Shown here: piece by piece, positions 7,517 to 8,923 of the stretch
How positions within the stretch are numbered: position 1 is the stretch's first letter
Layout: the number at the start of each line of letters is the position of its first letter
NCBI GenBank assembly: GCA_902463875.1
Contig: CABQHR010000064.1
Location: 1-8,923, forward strand
Length of the DNA: 8,923 bases
Direction of reading: 5' to 3'
From: an uncultured Collinsella sp.
GTDB taxonomy: Bacteria > Actinomycetota > Coriobacteriia > Coriobacteriales > Coriobacteriaceae
Position numbers and translations under genes: made by a program
Notes under the pieces: generated by a model
The model's database searches: none
The model's input: only the letters and a program-made list of their open reading frames with translations
Told to the model about the DNA's origin: nothing

Positions 7517-7643
7517 GCGTCGCTAAACTTCCCGCCGGAAGCCCCGTCCCCCTACACTGTTTCCTTTGCGCTCACCTGGCTTTGCCAGAAGTCGCGCCAA
7601 GGAAGCAGTTCCGGGGGACGGGGCTTCCTTCGTTTAACGCCGC
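7517..7643 (+). repeat. Long imperfect palindrome, candidate REP/MITE-like element
   Basis: GGAAGCCCCGTCCCCC (7537-7552) and GGGGGACGGGGCTTCC (7613-7628) are exact 16-bp reverse complements. Inside them, after a 3x3 internal loop, 7556-7571 pairs with 7594-7609 with one G-T wobble and one mismatch. The tip is CTGGC-TTT-GCCAG (7576-7588). Outside them, 7517-7528 pairs with 7632-7643 at 10 of 12 positions. The whole folds into one long hairpin beginning right after the aldolase stop codon. It encodes nothing credible. It could be a mobile palindromic repeat spread by a REP-associated or IS200-like transposase acting in trans, or a transcript-end stabiliser or terminator. Only TTCGTTT follows the 16-bp stem, so it is not a classic terminator. 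Confidence 0.75.
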
Positions 7644-7694
7644 AGGGTTACGAGGCTGAATTATTTATTTGACTACCGTTCAGCGGTGTTGATG

Positions 7695-7721
7695 GCTCCC
7701 TTGTTGGGGCTTTCTTTTTAT
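7695..7721 (+). terminator. Probable Rho-independent terminator downstream of the aldolase gene
   Basis: GC-T-CCC (7695-7700) pairs with GGGGC (7706-7710) with one bulged T and a TTGTT loop. The run TTTCTTTTTAT (7711-7721) follows at once. The stem is short but GC-rich, and the T-tract is the best in the window. It would end aldolase transcripts that pass the palindrome. It overlaps the -35 region of the next predicted promoter. Confidence 0.5.
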
Positions 7722-7732
7722 CTCGCTACAAT
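7704..7732 (+). promoter_or_regulatory. Candidate promoter for the transglutaminase-like gene
   Basis: TACAAT (7727-7732) is 5 of 6 to the -10 consensus. TTGGGG (7704-7709), 3 of 6 to the -35, lies 17 bp upstream. Initiation would be near 7739, about 28 nt before the ATG. The -35 lies within the terminator-like hairpin, an overlap seen in compact genomes but which weakens both calls somewhat. Confidence 0.45.
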
Positions 7733-7767
7733 GGGCTTCAAGCGTTCTAGTGACTTGGAGTTTTGGT

Positions 7768-8923
7768 ATGGCTGTTATTAATGTACTGCCTTCGGATGGG
7801 AAGGTTATTGACGAGGGTCCTGTTGGTTGCTCTGCTGATGTTCGCTGTGATGACTTTCGTCATCTCGATGTTGAACTGCCGCCCGAGATTCTTCGTCTTA
7901 AGGATGCCGGGTATTTGACGCAGGCTGTTGCTGCCTGCGATCGCCTTTTGGAGCAGAACCCCGAGCCTTCGCTGGCTGCTTGTGTTCGTGCCGAGCGGTA
8001 TCGCATGCTCGAGACGCCGCTTCATTTTTCGGTGTCGCGTGATCGGGCCATTGCGATGATTCGTGAGGAATGGCCTGATTTTACCGAGGAACAGTTCGAC
8101 GACTTGATTGATCGTAAGCGTATTGACTGGCGCTTTATCGATGGTGAGCTGTTTGTTCTGGACAACTTCCTCGATTCACTTCGCGTGTATCCCAAGGAGG
8201 TTCCCGGAATGCGTCCCGATTCTACGGATGGCATTGCGCTGCGCAACCAAATGCTCCAGGAGATGGAGTCGCAAAACGGGCTGACTCGTGTCGTCACACT
8301 TAAGGCGTCCGTATCTGTCCCCGGGGCATTAGAGGGGGAGACCGTTCGCGCTTGGCTTCCCGTCGCGGCTGCCTGCCGCCAACAGTCTCAGGTCGAGATT
8401 CTCGATATGACGTCGGAGGGCACCGTTGCCCCTGAAAACGTTTCGGCTCGTACTGCCTCTTGGACATCTTCGACTGAACATTCATTCTCGGTGACCTATC
8501 GCTATCACATCGATGCCACCTATTGCGACGTCTATGGGGGCACGCTTCCGTCTCATCCGTGCATGGACACGCCGCTGCCCGAGGATACTTCCGAGGACCG
8601 TCCGCACATTGCGTTTACGCCGTATCTGCAGCAGCTGACGGAGCGTGTCATTGACGGGCTCGAGGATTCGCTCGATCGTGCCCGTGCTATCTACGATTAC
8701 CTGACGCAGCATATCGACTATCGCTATCAGCCGCCGTATCTGCTTTTGGGCTCTATTGCCGATGACTGTGCACATTCGCTCCGCGGCGATTGCGGCGTTA
8801 TGGCGCTCACGTTTATCACCATGTGTCGCATCGCCGGCGTTCCTGCCCGTTGGCAGAGCGGCCTCTATGTTGCGCCCGATTCGGTGGGGCCGCACGATTG
8901 GGCTGAGTTCTATACGCCACAGA
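7768..8923 (+). CDS. Transglutaminase-like domain protein, cut at the window edge
   Basis: The reading frame stays open from the ATG at 7768 to the end: 385 residues and no stop. TTGGAG (7755-7760), 7 bases upstream, fixes the start. There is no signal peptide or membrane segment, so what is visible should be cytoplasmic. Residues 1 to about 165 are an unrecognised, mostly charged and helical region. Residues 170-255 look beta-rich (for example SFSVTYRYHIDATY, 239-252). The transglutaminase-like (papain-fold) core begins at about 300: GDCGVMAL (340-347) supplies the nucleophile C342, followed by the typical helix with AGVPARW (356-362), and HDWAEFY (376-382) supplies H376. The third residue, an Asp, should lie just past the edge. 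Such proteins are often thiol peptidases or amidases; cross-linking is not implied and the substrate is unknown. GTT, GCT and CGT codons are commoner than in the aldolase gene, suggesting modest expression. Confidence 0.85.
   Translation, partial: MAVINVLPSDGKVIDEGPVGCSADVRCDDFRHLDVELPPEILRLKDAGYLTQAVAACDRLLEQNPEPSLAACVRAERYRMLETPLHFSVSRDRAIAMIREEWPDFTEEQFDDLIDRKRIDWRFIDGELFVLDNFLDSLRVYPKEVPGMRPDSTDGIALRNQMLQEMESQNGLTRVVTLKASVSVPGALEGETVRAWLPVAAACRQQSQVEILDMTSEGTVAPENVSARTASWTSSTEHSFSVTYRYHIDATYCDVYGGTLPSHPCMDTPLPEDTSEDRPHIAFTPYLQQLTERVIDGLEDSLDRARAIYDYLTQHIDYRYQPPYLLLGSIADDCAHSLRGDCGVMALTFITMCRIAGVPARWQSGLYVAPDSVGPHDWAEFYTPQ

Noticed and set aside
7553..7558. TACACT inside the palindrome as a promoter -10
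   Set aside because: It has no convincing -35 and lies within the folded repeat; no gene follows within the next 200 bases.
8022..8895. Several minus-strand open frames across the last kilobase
   Set aside because: The plus strand holds a continuous 385-codon frame with a transglutaminase-like active site and a good ribosome site, so these are shadows.

Overview
The window is GC-rich, compact chromosomal DNA with five genes, all on the + strand. Codon use, gene content, -10-like boxes of the TACACT/TACAAT type and palindromes built on CCCCGTCCCC suggest a gut actinomycete of class Coriobacteriia, perhaps Collinsella. This assignment is inferred from general likeness; there is no rRNA or other marker to prove it.

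Positions 1-5687 hold an apparent operon. First comes a very long RecJ-type exonuclease fused to a RecQ-like helicase (24-3311). Fifteen bases later comes a full-length bifunctional (p)ppGpp synthetase/hydrolase of the Rel family (3327-5687). After 84 bp holding a perfect 12-bp dyad there is a glyoxalase II-like metallo-beta-lactamase-fold hydrolase (5772-6455). RecJ, Rel and an MBL hydrolase also lie near each other in many Firmicutes, where apt and dtd usually sit among them. Neither is present here.

Positions 6456-6649 form a gene-free leader with a 9-bp inverted repeat, a nested hairpin, a candidate promoter and a strong Shine-Dalgarno sequence. It precedes a class II fructose-bisphosphate aldolase (6650-7516), whose codon use suggests high expression. 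Directly after its stop codon is a roughly 127-bp imperfect palindrome (7517-7643) with a perfect 16-bp GC-rich stem, which looks like a small palindromic repeat element. A terminator-like hairpin and a promoter-like TTGGGG-17-TACAAT follow.

The last gene (7768 to the window edge) has no stop within the window. It encodes a cytoplasmic-looking protein with a transglutaminase-like (papain-fold) core, cut off after its Cys and His residues.

Most of the window is housekeeping: DNA repair, stringent response, thiol-ester or other hydrolysis, and glycolysis. I see no defence system, CRISPR array, integrase, transposase, tRNA or rRNA. The points most worth a second look are the RecJ-helicase fusion, the palindromic element after the aldolase gene, and the dyad between rel and the MBL gene.
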